A stretch of DNA of 64,000 nt. Source: Telopea speciosissima. Taxonomy: Eukaryota > Streptophyta > Magnoliopsida > Proteales > Proteaceae. The first letter of the stretch is position 1. The number at the start of each line of letters is the position of its first letter. The DNA is taken from contig NC_057924.1 of NCBI RefSeq assembly GCF_018873765.1, positions 13,293,001 through 13,357,000 on the forward strand, given 5' to 3'. Of this stretch, positions 10,720-22,348 are shown one piece after another. A program made the translations under genes and the position numbers. The notes beneath the pieces are model-generated. The model saw nothing but the letters and a program-made list of their open reading frames with translations. It did no database searches and was not told the DNA's origin.

Positions 10720-11090
10720 ACTGTATTGGTAAGCTTTTGGATCTTAAGCTCATTATAAGTTAATCATTTGAATGTTACACAAGCTTTTGGGTCTCTAAGA
10801 ATCTTGGTAGTTGTCCTACACTCCTACGTCCAAATTTTAGAGGAAAGTAAGTAAATTTTGTCATTGATCTCTTGGTTTTTAGTTTATGAATCTCTCTGCT
10901 TGGAATTCTTGCTTAGCCCATTTGAAAACCCTTCACATAGTGGTAAACCACTTACCAAATCTGTCATATTTCTTCCATGGAATTAAAATCTGTGTGAGAA
11001 ATAAAGAGAAGTAAAAAAATCCCTTGTATGTGGAATGCTGGATTCAGGATTTTTTTTTGAAAGTAATGAAGCCAAGTTGAAGCTTTGCAG
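10720..11090. other. 3' flank of the PPR gene
   Basis: AT-rich sequence that probably contains the 3' UTR and polyadenylation region of the preceding gene. No further gene is visible. Confidence 0.4.
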
Positions 11091-11094
11091 TCTC

Positions 11095-11365
11095 TCACTG
11101 GTTGACCTTAATCACCCTGAGTGCCTGCATCTGGTGTTTCACTATCATGCTCTGCATCAGTTGATTCATCATCATCCAGAACATTTGGTATATTCATGAG
11201 CCTCTCAAAAAACTTAATCTCAAACATCGCTTCTATTGCATTTGTGCCTTCACAGTAGCATCCCGCAACCTGTACCCCTTTGATCCATCTGCGTAGTTAA
11301 GAAAAATATACTGCTTGGACTTTGATCCAACTTAGTTCTCCACACATAAGCATCCCAATTGAAAA
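11095..11365 (-). pseudogene. Ty1/copia pol remnant (integrase-to-RT linker)
   Basis: On the minus strand, broken frames contain VWRTKLD-, SKSKQYIFLNYADGSKGYRL- and acidic linker-like residues. This pattern follows the integrase in copia polyproteins (the segment linking to reverse transcriptase). Stops and frame changes are frequent, and no LTRs are visible, so it is an old fragment. Confidence 0.55.
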
Positions 11366-11400
11366 AATGGAGACTGGAGCCCTATTGGATCGACTATATT

Positions 11401-11545
11401 TAGGGGTATCAATTTGGCCCGGCAAACCCAAGCCCGCCCTGAGCCCAGACCCTAGGCCTGTCTGGTTTTTCAATCTACAAGGCGGGCTTGGGTTAACCTT
11501 TTTCCTGGCCTTGGCAGGGCCGGGTTGGGCTTGGGCTGACTTTAA
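11401..11545. mobile_element. Truncated hAT-like element end (GGGCC-rich family)
   Basis: It starts TAGGGGTATCAATTTGGCCC and continues with GGGCTTGGG / CCTGACCC-type words, like the ends of the elements at 12151-12881 and 32419-33107. No matching right end was found, so it appears truncated. Confidence 0.45.
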
Positions 11546-11559
11546 CATTGTTAGTCTTA

Positions 11560-12142
11560 AACTAACAAAATGGGGGCATGTGTTAAACTTTTAAGAAACT
11601 CAAGGATACATGCAATTTCTCAAAGTTAAGGGGTGTTTTTATAATTAGGTGATACCTTAGGGGAGGTACATGAAAATTTCCCAAAAGTAAAAGATCTTTT
11701 ATGTTAAATATTACATGTAATGTAGGATTAACCCATTTGGGGGATATCAATCAGGGAAAAGCGTTAAAAGATAACTATTTTTTAGGGAAAAAAAGGATTT
11801 TAGGTAGGTATCAAAATTCAAAACTCATAATGCGTGAAATCAATTTTTTAATGCTATGAAATCATATATGTACAATTATTACCAAAAAAAAATCATATAT
11901 GTACAATCGGATTTTTAGGTGGGTATCGAAGGAACGGACTATACCACGTTACAAAGTCAATACCAGATCTGATTCGTGCAACCGCATCAGTATCGCTCAA
12001 ATATTGGGATCAAGGTTAAGCAATACCTATACAGATTTGGCCGATACGGATGATCCGGTACTGATACCTCAAACCATGTTATAATGTCTACTTTGTGGAA
12101 AGGAGGCAATTTTCCTTCACCAATGGTCAAGGGAGACAAGGG
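11560..12142. other. Intergenic
   Basis: AT-rich sequence with a GATAC-rich patch at about 11925-12080, related to the dispersed debris noted elsewhere. No gene is seen. Confidence 0.4.
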
Positions 12143-12150
12143 GTTCGGAT

Positions 12151-12881
12151 TAGGGTTGCAACAGGGGTCAGGTTGGGCCAGGCTTTATAGAACCCTAGCC
12201 CAACCTTGAATCCCCTTAGCTGGGCCCAGGCCTGACCCGACCTTGACTCAGGCCCTGAAAAATCCAACCCTAACCCGCCCTTAGGGTCGGGCCGGGCCGG
12301 GCTGACCCTGATTGGCCTTGATCATTGGGAGGAAGAAGGAAATGGGCCGGGGAGAAAATTATCGATTTTACGTAAAATAACACTATTATAAATGTAGGGA
12401 AAAAAGTTTTCTGTCCGAGAGTGTGGCCTACGCCAGCACTCCTATAAGTCTATCTCTCTCCTCCCCATGTGAAAAGACACCTCTGCCCCCTTGTTTTAAG
12501 GAGGAGAGAGATAGACACATGGGAGTGCTGGCGTAGGCCACACTCCCGTACAGAAAACTGCTTCCCATAAATGTATTATATCACTTCTTATCTTCATATA
12601 TAATATATTATATAACAAAATGTTGTTTACATTTAAAGTGTATACTATATATATTATATCAATATATATTTTATAATATAACTTAAAACAAGGTAGGGCC
12701 GGGCTGGGCTAGGCTTAGCCCGAGGCCTCAACCTTGGCCCGACCCGACCCGACCCTGACTCAAGGCCAGAAATTTTTAGCCCTGACCCGTTCTCAGGACC
12801 AAATATCTCAGCCCAGACCCTGTTCAGGCTCAGGGTGGGCCAGGGTGGGTTCAGGCCGAGAAGGCCAAACTTGTACCCCTA
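12151..12881. mobile_element. hAT-like non-autonomous element with nested MITE
   Basis: The ends are TAGGGTTGCAAC (left) and TTGTACCCCTA (right), imperfect inverted repeats. Both sides are flanked by the same 8-bp word GTTCGGAT (12143-12150 and 12882-12889), as expected for hAT transposition. The body is rich in GGGCCGGGCT / GACCCGACC words. A separate 170-bp MITE interrupts it at 12397-12566. There is no coding capacity. Confidence 0.75.
12397..12566. mobile_element. 170-bp MITE with 9-bp duplication, nested in the hAT-like element
   Basis: The left and right halves are inverted copies. AGTGTGGCCTACGCCAGCAC on the left pairs with GTGCTGGCGTAGGCCACACT on the right, and the outer ends pair as AGTTTTCTGT/ACAGAAAACT. 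It is flanked by identical ATAAATGTA at 12388-12396 and 12567-12575. The 9-bp duplication favours a Mutator-type MITE. Being inside the hAT-like element, it is the younger insertion. Confidence 0.82.
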
Positions 12882-13126
12882 GTTCGGATGGTGTGCATTA
12901 TCGACTTTATGCTACAAAGGCAAAACATTTATGACTATTGATGGGTGTACGAACTTGCAATGAACCTAGATCGAAGGATTTAGTTCACAGTGCTTTATCC
13001 TCAAGATTCTGATATATTTTTTTTGTTATTATTTTACCCTCTGCTTTATTTACCATAGATCCAGTATCAGTCGATACGGCGAATCCGATCCTAGATTTGA
13101 CTGTATTGGAGAAAATGTTTAAATTA

Positions 13127-13488
13127 GGTTCCGTTTGATTGCAAGGGGATTTAAAGGAAAAGGAAGGGAAGGGAAGGGAAGGGAAGAGAAATTTTGCAAA
13201 CCTAAAAAATGAATTTTTGTAATCATTACCCATGTGATTGTATAAACTACTTAAATTTCTTACCATATCCAGTAAAGATATATTTTACACGTAATATTTA
13301 TTTTATATTTTAAACCAAAGGGAAATGGATGCAAAGTAAAGTGAATTTTAATAACCAAATATGAAATGATTTGGAGTTTGATATATTGTCACATGGTGTC
13401 ATATGGGATAATGATTAAAAAGGATTTTTTTTTAAATATGAAAATTTCACTTCCCTTCCCTTTAATCCCCTTGCAACCAAACAGAGCC
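13127..13488. mobile_element. Tourist/PIF-like MITE, 362 bp
   Basis: The terminal inverted repeats resemble GGTTCCGTTTGATTGCAAGG and, inverted, GGCTCTGTTTGGTTGCAAGG, both continuing into GGA/AAGG-rich sequence. The flanking trinucleotides are TTA (left) and TCA (right), close to the TTA/TAA duplication of PIF/Harbinger elements. A GGGAA microsatellite (about 13165-13190) lies in the left arm. Confidence 0.65.
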
Positions 13489-13491
13489 TCA

Positions 13492-14659
13492 AATAATAGA
13501 CCCAGTAACTAATCTATCCAATAATTGCCAGAAAATCTTGAACTTCTTGACTTTTATGAAGATCATGTGGCAGGATTGAGAAGAGGAGATAGAGAAAAGA
13601 GAACCAAGGCTCGTATGAGATGGGTTTAGTTTATATGATAGTAAATAAACAATAGGATACACAAAATAAACAAGAAGGATGAAACACTTCTTTATAAATA
13701 TTCTTTGACCAATGATCTGTCCTTGAATTTGCTAAAGATTTGAATTAAATAACACTACAATAACGAATCGGATATTAAAAAAAAAATTACACCAACTAAC
13801 CAGATCTTGACAGAAAAGTTTTTGATTAATTCTACTTCGAATTCATCGCCTTATTTTAGAGTTGAAATTAAAATAAATTTCATGCTGATAATATAGAGAC
13901 CGTTTCTTACACCTTTTACATTCTCTCTCTTTTTTAACATTCTATCTCCCTCAATGAAAAATGCTTTGTACATTTTGTTTGAGGAGGGGTGGGTTGGGGA
14001 GGAGTTTTCGAAGGGGAGTGTTAGGTACTTTAGTAGTTGTGTTGTAGAATTCTTTTTGTGAGAGAATTTTTTAAACAAACAGCAGAGGAAGCACACTAAT
14101 GAAGAGCATTGAAACAGTTTCGCACATAGAGGGGCACAGAGGTGCTAGTGTACCCTCAGCCACCAGCTAGAGAGAGATGGGGAGAGGTGTTATTCATTAC
14201 CTAACAGTCTAAGCCTTATTTCATTCTTTCACTACAATCCCATGGGTGGGCTGATGGGCCAAGGTTATATCAGTATTGGTGTCTGTATAAGTCTTGGCTG
14301 ATATTGATACCTTATCGGCCCAGTATCGGATGTAATTTCAAAACTAATCCACTTTTTTACCGATACATCCGATCTGTATCAGCGTTACCAGTACATATCC
14401 GCCGATACTTGAGTTTAAATGGACAAGCTCATTTGATGGGCTTAGGCCCAAAAGTTGAAATGTGGGCTTCTTTGCTCGGGCTGGAAAATCTGGTTTACCG
14501 ACACCGACGACCGTTGAGCTACCTTCTGGACGTTTACACTTTCCAATACTTATCCAAAACACAGTTGGAGGAATCGTAACGGAATCCTCTTGGCATCTCC
14601 TTTCAATAATTTTTGCAAATTAAAATATTCAAAACGAAAATCTGTTAAAAAAAGAGTCG
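13492..14659. other. Intergenic and distal promoter region
   Basis: No gene is seen. A GATAC-rich patch at about 14265-14410 belongs to the dispersed debris family. Sequence from about 14640 resembles the start of a transcribed leader for the gene at 15184. Confidence 0.4.
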
Positions 14660-14759
14660 TTTTATTTCAGTTCCCTTCCCTCGTTCGTTAGTCATTTCTT
14701 TCTGCTCTTCTCCGCTAAAAAGAGTTCTTTAGTGATTCCTTTTACTGTAAGAAATCGAG

Positions 14760-14900
14760 ATGGCTATGGCAGATTCTTGTTCATATATCGTTCTTCTGGG
14801 GTTTCGTGAGTTAATTTCGGGAATAGGGCCGCGAATTCGAGGGTTAGCTGAGGGCTTTACTATATGTTCTTCTGGTAGTTGTCGATTTAGGGGTTTCTAA
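14760..14900 (+). other. Upstream ORF (46 codons) in the leader of the zinc-finger gene
   Basis: An ATG at 14760 opens a 46-codon frame closed by TAA at 14898-14900, about 280 bp before the main ATG. The surrounding C/T-rich sequence looks like a plant 5' leader. Whether it is transcribed, translated or removed by a leader intron cannot be decided here. Confidence 0.3.
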
Positions 14901-15183
14901 GTGTTTTCAGATTTCAAGAATTTGGGGTTTTCTGAGCTTTTTTTGATCATCTCTGTTGGTTTATTTCTGGTTGTAGCTGGAGGTGAGAGGAAAAGTATGA
15001 AGTCAATTGTTGAATTGAACTCTTTCGATTCGTCTTCCTGATCCATTTGATTTAGGGTTCCTGGACTATAAGTTTTCAAGTTTCCTTTTTTGCTTCTTTC
15101 TTGGTTTCTGATAAGGGTTACTTGATTCTTGGTTCTTCAAGATCATTTCTGGGTGTTTGAATTCAAGAGCGGGAATATTTTGA

Positions 15184-17064
15184 ATGGCGGGAAAACAAGA
15201 ATTAGGGTTTGTGAAGGCTTCAAGTGTGAGAGAACTGGCTAACAAAATCACGCTTCGGAAAGTGCGATCCCAAGGCCACGAGTACGTCGAGCTGAGGGAA
15301 GACGGAAAACGCGACATCTTCTTCTGCATTCTGTGCTTCTCTCCGTGTTACAGCGAGGATACCTTGTTTGACCATCTCAACGGAACCCTCCATAAAAAAA
15401 GGTACACTGCTGCAGAAGTTACTCTTTTGCTTCCAAATCGATGGCCTTTCAATGATGGGGTATTTTTCTTTCATAATTCCTCTGAGCAAGATAAACAACT
15501 ACTTATTTCGAGTCAATACAAAGATGGGCTATTGCTTTCTCACAAAAACTATAATCTTAATAATGGTAAGAATTCGAGTTCTTCCGAGGATAATCTGAGA
15601 CGTGTTTCGAGGGGCAATGGTACTAATTTGAATCCTGATGGTAGGAATTACAATCTTTCTATACCTGGTGTTGTTATTAGAGATGAGATTTCTGTTCTAG
15701 AGGTGAGTTTTAACGGGTTTGGAGATATTTCTGCAAGAATCTGTGAAGGTGAGGGGTTCTCAAACTGGATTCATAGAATATGGTGTGCTTGGCTGGGGAA
15801 AGAGAGGGAAGAAGATCTAGGTGACATGGTTTGGGATCATGACTTTGCTGTCATCACTTTCCCTTACACTTGTGATCTAGGTAGAAGTGGTATATATGAT
15901 AATTTTAGCACGTCGCCCCGTTCTAGTTCTCATACAGATACTGAGATAATATGTGAAGGCCCTAGAAAGAAAAGAAAAAAATCAGCCTGTTCTGGTGCTC
16001 AGACAGAGATTGAGACAGTTGAAGGCCCTAGAAAGAAGAGAAAAAAGTCGTTCTCTGACCCAGAGGATATCAGCAAATCTTTAATCAATCAATGTGGTTC
16101 TTCTCGGAATGGCTCTGTTGTTTCATCTAGTTCAACTTCAGACAAGATTCTTAGGCGGGAGATAAGACAGCAAGAGCGGGCAGCAGCTGAAAGAATGTGT
16201 GATGTCTGTCAACGGAAAATGCTACCAGGGAAGGATATGGCAACCTTGTTAAATATGAAGACGGGTAGACTGGCTTGCAGCAGTAGAAATGTGAATGGGG
16301 TAAGTTTATTTCCTGAGCTGTTATTTTGCCTCATGGTGATCTATGTGCATAAGTAATCTGCCTGAACATCAGAGGCTTTTATCCATTCCTTTGATCCCTT
16401 CCAACCCCTCGCTTTTGTTGTAGGCATTCCATGTATTCCACACTTCCTGTCTTATACACTGGATTCTTATCTGTGAGTTTGAAATCTGGAAAAATCAATC
16501 ATCCAATTTGGAAACGACATGTAAACCTGGGAGAGAGAGCAGATCCAAATGCAGTGAAACTGAAACAGAAGATGGAAAGAAAACTCCAAGAGTACCAATT
16601 TCTTCTGTATTTTGCCCTGAATGCCAAGGTACAGGTATAAACATTGAAGGAGATCAACTGCAACAACCAACTGTCCCTGTTTCTCAGGTTTGCATATCAC
16701 AAACCAGATGCCCACTGTATTTGGGTTTTTCTTTATTCATATCCATTATGTTCATTCGTCAAGGGTCTTTTTTTTGTTTCAGATGTTCAGTCACAAGTTA
16801 CAAACGAGTGATAAACACAGGGCATGGATGAGAAGCCCTGAGATATTGCAGAATTGCTCTACTGGTCTTTGCTTCCCCTCCCAGTCTGAAGAAATGATTA
16901 AGGTTGCTTGATTAGGCTTTCTACTTTCCTTCTTTGTTATTTTGTAGTTTACAATACGATGGGGTTTTCCGGATTGTATTAACCGTGCTTCTTATGATCA
17001 TTCTTTGTTGCAGGAAAAAGTTTTACCTCTGAAGTTCCTTCATTTCTATAAAGCTGATGTATAG
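15184..17064 (+). CDS. C2H2 plus RING-like zinc-binding protein, four exons, function unknown
   Basis: Proposed exons are 15184-16299, 16424-16687, 16783-16902 and 17014-17064. All junctions are GT-AG and in phase 0, giving about 516 residues. Near residues 50-75, CILC followed by H-x5-H forms a C-x2-C-x12-H-x5-H finger of the U1/matrin kind. Two copies of GPRKKRKKS (about residues 258-300) are nuclear-localisation-like. The C-terminal half holds CDVCQRKM, then across the exon 1-2 junction FHVFHTSCLIHW, then CPECQGTG. This is a RING-like Cys/His cluster, suggesting zinc-dependent protein or nucleic-acid binding. The terminal exon adds EKVLPLKFLHFYKADV. If the weak third donor (GTTGCT) is not used, translation ends at TGA 16909-16911 after Val-Ala. 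I recognise this as a conserved plant protein type but know no function for it. Confidence 0.72.
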
Positions 17065-17960
17065 AGCTTGGTACAAAGTTCCTCAAGACCCTATAAGGCT
17101 TCAATGTATACTTAGCATGTAATTCTTCCTCACAAGTAGCAGGAAAACGGGTCACCTTACTCACAAGTAGCTAGTAAGCAGCATATGTAGTTTACTTGGA
17201 GCATGTCTTCACCAACCTTCCTACTTGTATGTCCATTTATTCTCCATGAACTGCTAACCTCAGGTAGCATGTAGAAGTGTAGAACTGAGTCCTGTAACAT
17301 TAGAGTCTCTTGCAGTGTCTTGTGGGCTTTGTGGCTTTCATCGAATGCTTCTCAAGGCTTATAACTTGATTCATCTTTCAGTATACTTTCTCCGTGCAAC
17401 CAACATTGTATATTCCAGTGTCGGTGTAGATTACTGAAACAATCATTGTAAATGGAATTGGCGTTTGATGGTATGTTTGATTCATTAATGTTGTGGTTAC
17501 TTTTTTTCATATTTATTTTGCCCTTGTTTTCTCTATATCATTACGATTTTAAGTTTTTAACGATGTTTCCAAAGACAACCCACTATTTTCTTCACTCCAT
17601 TCATTGTTGTTCATTTATTGTTGTAAAGTGCACAATGTTGGTTAAGTAAATAATAGAACCATATTGAACAGATAAGGAAACCTAAGGAATATATGTATAT
17701 TGTTACTATGTTAGGGTTGTTCCTGTCCCCAGCTCTTGATTTCATAAGTTTAAACCAATTGCTTTTGTAAACCCCCTCAATGACCTGCAGAAGATATGGG
17801 CTAATGGTTTTATTTTTCGTCGCCTATCCTTCTTTCCCTTTGTGGGTAATGGGTCAACAGTGCACATTACCAGCTGAGCAAACAGGCATTTTGCGTAATA
17901 GAGTGATGGAGCACTTTTGAGTTAATGCTTAAGGGGCGAAACTCAGATATACGCACAAAT
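17065..17960. other. 3' flank of the zinc-finger gene
   Basis: AT-rich, probably including the 3' UTR. No further gene is recognised. Confidence 0.4.
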
Positions 17961-17964
17961 GATC

Positions 17965-18090
17965 AAGGGTGGACCTTGGTGCAATGGTTAAGGTTGCTCC
18001 ATTTTGACCAAGTGGTCATTGGTTCGAGACTCTAGAAACAGCATCTCCTCAAAGTGGGGTTTAAGACTTGTAATATTGCCCCAAGAGCTG
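17965..18090 (+). mobile_element. tRNA-derived SINE fragment (Au-like)
   Basis: TGGTGCAATGGTTAAGGT matches a pol III A-box and, about 45 bp later, GGTTCGAGACTC matches a B-box. This is followed by AACAGCATCTCC and AAAGTGGGG, as in Au-type SINEs. No clear 3' tail or flanking duplication was found, so the copy is probably truncated. It is not a functional tRNA: no cloverleaf is evident. Confidence 0.65.
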
Positions 18091-18291
18091 TGAATCTGTG
18101 ATGGTGTGTAATGGTAGAGTTGCTATAAAAGATATTCTTGTAATGTATAGAGTATGAGAATGCCCTGATGATTATTACATTGTGAATCTGGAGGCCATCT
18201 AGATATCTAATGGCTCTCAAGTCAGGAGAAAATTGTAGGGAAAATTACAAGATTACTCAAAATTGGGTTTGGAGAGATTTACCAAACTACC

Positions 18292-18757
18292 TGTTACACC
18301 ATATTTTCCACTGTAAATCATGAACGTACACGTGGACTCACCAGAAGATGAGATTTGGAAGGCACGCCAACAAAGTCCCATGTGCCTAACAGCTATGCAG
18401 GGATGGCGGTTAGAGATCCCCTCGAAAGAAAACTCCCACGTGGACCGGGAATCCCGGAGACAAAGGGGGACCATATCCCGAACAGAAGTACCAAAAAAAC
18501 CGTGCGACAAGGGAAGACCACGGCTAACGAAGAAGGGACTACTGCAGATCCCCACCAACTATATAAATACAGGGCAAGCCCCTCATGGGGAGAGGTCAAT
18601 TTGGTCTGTAATAATCGAGAAAGAGAATGTTATATTTGAGGGTCACTTTTCTATCTTTCTGCGGTTCCATTATTCTCCACACTTTTCAATCTACTGTAAC
18701 AATTTAAGAACTGTGTTTGTAACGAGGATTCTCTCCGGTAGAAATTCTTGTACAACA
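18292..18757 (+). repeat. 5' LTR of the Tat-like element
   Basis: 466 bp, TG...CA ends, nearly identical to 30145-30610. It contains a TATA-like ACTATATAAATACAGG at about 18559, consistent with an LTR promoter. It is preceded by CTACC, the target-site duplication (18287-18291). Confidence 0.93.
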
Positions 18758-18759
18758 TT

Positions 18760-18777
18760 TGGCGCCGTCTGTGGGAA
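18760..18777 (+). promoter_or_regulatory. Primer-binding site of the Tat-like element
   Basis: TGGCGCCGTCTGTGGG starts two bases after the LTR. The TGGCGCC core is characteristic of Tat/Athila-type plant elements. Confidence 0.8.
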
Positions 18778-18807
18778 CAGGAGATAGAAACCTGCAAAGA
18801 TCCCACC

Positions 18808-20382
18808 ATGACAAACACAAGAAATCAGGCAAGGGTCACACGATCCATCGCCGCCGCTGCTCCTGCTCCTATTCCCCCTCCGGGACCTTCAGTCGCCGGT
18901 CTGGGAGGAGCTCCACCAGCAATTTTCCATCAAGAAGTGCTAAATCATATCTCAGAAGATCCGGAGCCGTCGCATTTAGCTGAATCGCAGTCAAGATTTC
19001 CAAGAAATCCACCACGTTATGTGTCGGTGGAGCAATTCAACGCAATGCAAACTCACTGGGATGATAAGATCGAACAAATGTTGGAAATGCAACGCGGTCT
19101 TCTGCAGGGGATTCCTGTACCCCCACCTCCATTGTTGAACAGAGAAAGATCTTATTCTCCAGAACTCAGCGAAAACCACAGCAACGCAAATAATATTCGA
19201 CGGAAGAACAGAGAGATACCAGGAGCCGCCAAGAATCAGGATTCACATATGACAAAGATTGAGCAAGCCTTAAACGATAAAGTCTTGGAACTCCAAAATC
19301 AACTGCAAGAAGTCATAAAGGGAAAGAACCTGGCCTCAATCCACAATTTCCACTTCACAACAGATCTAGCATTTACCGATGAGGTGCGGTCTGAACCTCT
19401 CCCAAAAGGGTTCAAGATTCCAACTATGGAACAATACACCGGCATTACCGATCCGGAAGATCACCTGGAAACTTTCAAATCCCTCCTGTTCTTCCAAGGC
19501 GCGTTAGACGCTATAATGTGTAGAGCCTTCCCCTCCACTCTGAAAGGGACAGCGCGTCAATGGTTTTCCCGTCTTCCGCCAAGATCTCTCTCTAATTTTA
19601 CTGACGTAGGCCAGGCCTTCCTAGCTCACTTTGTGAACAACAAGGTACACAAGAAGACGACCACAAATCTTTTAGCTATAAAGCAACAGCCGGAAGAGTC
19701 CATCAGAAGTTTTCTTACAAGATTTAACAAAGAAGCCCTGCAGGTCCAAAACTTGGATCCAATGGTGAAGTTTCAAGCCCTGCGAAGTGGAGTCAGAGAT
19801 ATCGAGTTGAAAAAATCATTAATCATGGACGAACTAGGAGATATGTATGAATTGTTCTCGAGGTGTAAAAAGTATATCAACCTAGCTAAAGTACTTGCGG
19901 CAGAGAGAGAAGATAAAACTGAGAAGAAAACCCAAGGGATGAAGGAAGAAATCCCCCAAGAATCCGGCGTGAAGCGCAATCGAGATGATGAGGATAGAAA
20001 GAAAAGGAGAGATGATAGGAAAGCTTAGGTTCCTAGGGCCATAGATCGAGAATCTGAGCCAAAGTATACGGCCCTGACTCACCCTCGAGAACATATTTTG
20101 AACGAGATCAAAGATCAGGCCACACTAAGCTGGCCAGCCAAAATGGTTAAGCCAGCACATGAGCGCAACAAGAATAAGTACTGCCGATTTCACCAAGATC
20201 ACGGTCACGATACCGAGGAATGTAGACAATTAAAAGACGAGATTGAGGCGTTTATCCAGAGGGGACATCTTGGCCGATTCGTCAAGAAAGAGACGAATGA
20301 CCGAAGGACGGATTACCAAACTCGAAAACCCGAGAGAAGGCGAAGGTCACCACCCAAGGCCGATAAAGAAGAAGTTTCCTGA
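18808..20382 (+). pseudogene. Tat-like gag
   Basis: The frame opens at ATG 18808 with a proline/alanine-rich N-terminus. The central capsid-type domain includes GTARQWFSRLPP and ESIRSFLTRF, diagnostic of plant gypsy Gag. A nucleocapsid-type zinc knuckle, CRFHQDHGHDTEEC, lies near 20180-20225 and binds RNA during packaging. An in-frame TAG at 20026-20028 separates capsid from zinc knuckle, and TGA at 20380-20382 ends the open stretch. The same frame continues into protease, so gag and pol were originally one frame. Confidence 0.85.
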
Positions 20383-20900
20383 GGTAAAGGCCACATTGAG
20401 AATGCACCATTAAGAGAGATCATCACCATATTTGGTGGACCTGGCTTTGGGGGAGAAAGCTCAAACTCCTGAAAACAACATACGCGGAATGTGCTGCAAA
20501 CCGAGACTATACTTAAGAAGAGGAAAACTAGCTACCCAATAACCTTCTCTGATGAAGACCTGGCAGATATACAAACGCCCCATAACGATGCTCTTGTGAT
20601 CAAGATGGTGATCGCCAACTGCACGGTAGGGTGGATCTTGGTGGACAATTGGAGTTCAGTAGATATCCTATATTATGAGGCCTTTGAAAAGATGCTCCTG
20701 AAATCCGAGATGCTGAAAAGAGTGGAATCCCCTCTATGGGTTCAATGGAGCCCCAGTCCAGGTTGAAGGATTGATTGAGCTGCTGGTCACAGTGGGGACA
20801 GAACCAAAGCTCTCTACCGTGATGATGAACTTTTTGGTGGTAAAGGTGAATTCAGTGCATAACGGGATATTGGGACGCCCTGGTCTCAACGCTCTATAAG
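20383..20900 (+). pseudogene. Tat-like aspartic protease region
   Basis: The reading frame continues from gag through a TGA near 20470 to about 20740, where a frameshift occurs, and resumes in the next frame to about 20900. The retropepsin active-site position reads VDNWSSVDILYY instead of the usual D-T/G-G-S-S pattern, so the catalytic loop is damaged. ILGRPGLNAL near 20870 is the usual C-terminal retropepsin motif. Confidence 0.7.
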
Positions 20901-20902
20901 TA

Positions 20903-22291
20903 GTGGTTTCAACTCCCCATTTAGTCATGAAGTTCCCAATCGATCATGGGATTGGGGAGTGTCGAGGAAGTCAGGTGACGGCTCGTCGTTGCTATGAAGG
21001 ATATATGAGGGCCAGGGGGAAGGAGCCGCAAATGAATCTAATCCATTTGGATGATAATCGAGATATCAAAGAGCCAGAAAGAAGTGAACCAGCTGAGGAC
21101 CTGGCATTAGTGGAGATAGTAGAGGGAGATGCTACACGCCTTGGCCAGATAGGCGCCAACCTGACCGGTGAAAGGAGAACCGACCTCATAAACTTCCTGA
21201 GAACTAACGCGGATGTGTTCACTTGGTCTGCCGCTAACATGCCGGGGATAGACAGAAAAATAGCAGAACACAAACTTAGTGTCTACCCTAACGCTAAACC
21301 AGTATTCCAGAAGAGACGAACCTTTGTGCCAGAATGACAAGAGAAAGTGATTGAAGAAGTAACCAAGCTACTTGATGCAGGATTTATCGAGGAAGCCATC
21401 TACCCGGAATGGCTCTCAAATATTGTAATGGTCCCTAAGTCCAATGGCAAGTGGTGAATGTGTATTGATTTTACCGATTTGAATAAAGCTTGTCCTAAAG
21501 ACTACTATCCTTTGCCTCGCATTGATTTATTGATAGACGCCACAGCAGGCCATGAAATGCTTTCTTTTATGGATGCATATTCGGGGTATAATCAGATCGG
21601 GATGTATGAGCCCGATATATTGAAAACTTCATTCATCGCGGGTAGAGATACATATTGTTACATCCGCATGCCCTTTGGACTAAAGAATGCAGGAGCCTCC
21701 TACCAACGCTTAGTAAATTACCTTTTTAGGCACCAAATTGGTCGAAACATGGAAGTTTATGTAGATGATATGCTTGTGAAAAGACTGAAAGCACGAGATC
21801 ACATTACAGATCTAAGTGAGGCATTCCAAGTCCTAAGAGAAAGCAAGATGAGGTTAAACCCGACCAAGTGCGCTTTTGGAGTCACAATTGAAAAATTCCT
21901 TGGTTTCATGGTCTCAAGAAGAGGAATCGAAGCAAATTCGACCAAGATTAAGGCTATACTGGAGATGCATCCACCAGGAAGAGTCAAAGAGTTGCAAGAA
22001 CTTACAGGAAGAATTGCGGCGCTCGAAAGATTTATCTCAACCTCGGGGAACAGATGTCTTCCCTTCTTCAAGACTCTCAAGAATCGAGCGAAAGAGCGGG
22101 GAACTAAAGGGCTCAAGCTTACCTTTGAATGGACTGAGGAATGCCAGATAGCCTTTATTGAACTAAAAAGATATTTGGCACAACCACCTCTTTTAGCCAG
22201 ACCTGAACCGGAGGACATACTGCAGCTATATCTGGCTATCTCCGCGATTGCAATTAGAGCCGTTCTGGTCAAAGAAGACGGACGAACTTAG
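20903..22291 (+). pseudogene. Tat-like reverse transcriptase and RNase H
   Basis: Palm motifs are present: DFTDLNKACPKDYYPLPRID, SFMDAYSGYNQI, MPFGLKNAGASYQR and the catalytic YVDDMLVK. Connection and RNase H sequence (LTGRIAALERFIS, FEWTEECQIAF) follow. In-frame TGA codons lie at 21335-21337 and 21455-21457 (before the first palm motif) and a TAG at 22289-22291. The catalytic aspartates themselves are intact, so loss of function comes from the nonsense codons. Confidence 0.87.
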
Positions 22292-22348
22292 AAACCGATA
22301 TATTATGTCAACAAAGTCCTCCTGAATACTGAAACTAGATATAGCAGT

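Noticed and set aside
17965..18090. tRNA gene, from A-box and B-box
   Set aside because: No cloverleaf could be drawn, and the following AACAGCATCTCC / AAAGTGGGG words are typical of Au-type SINEs.
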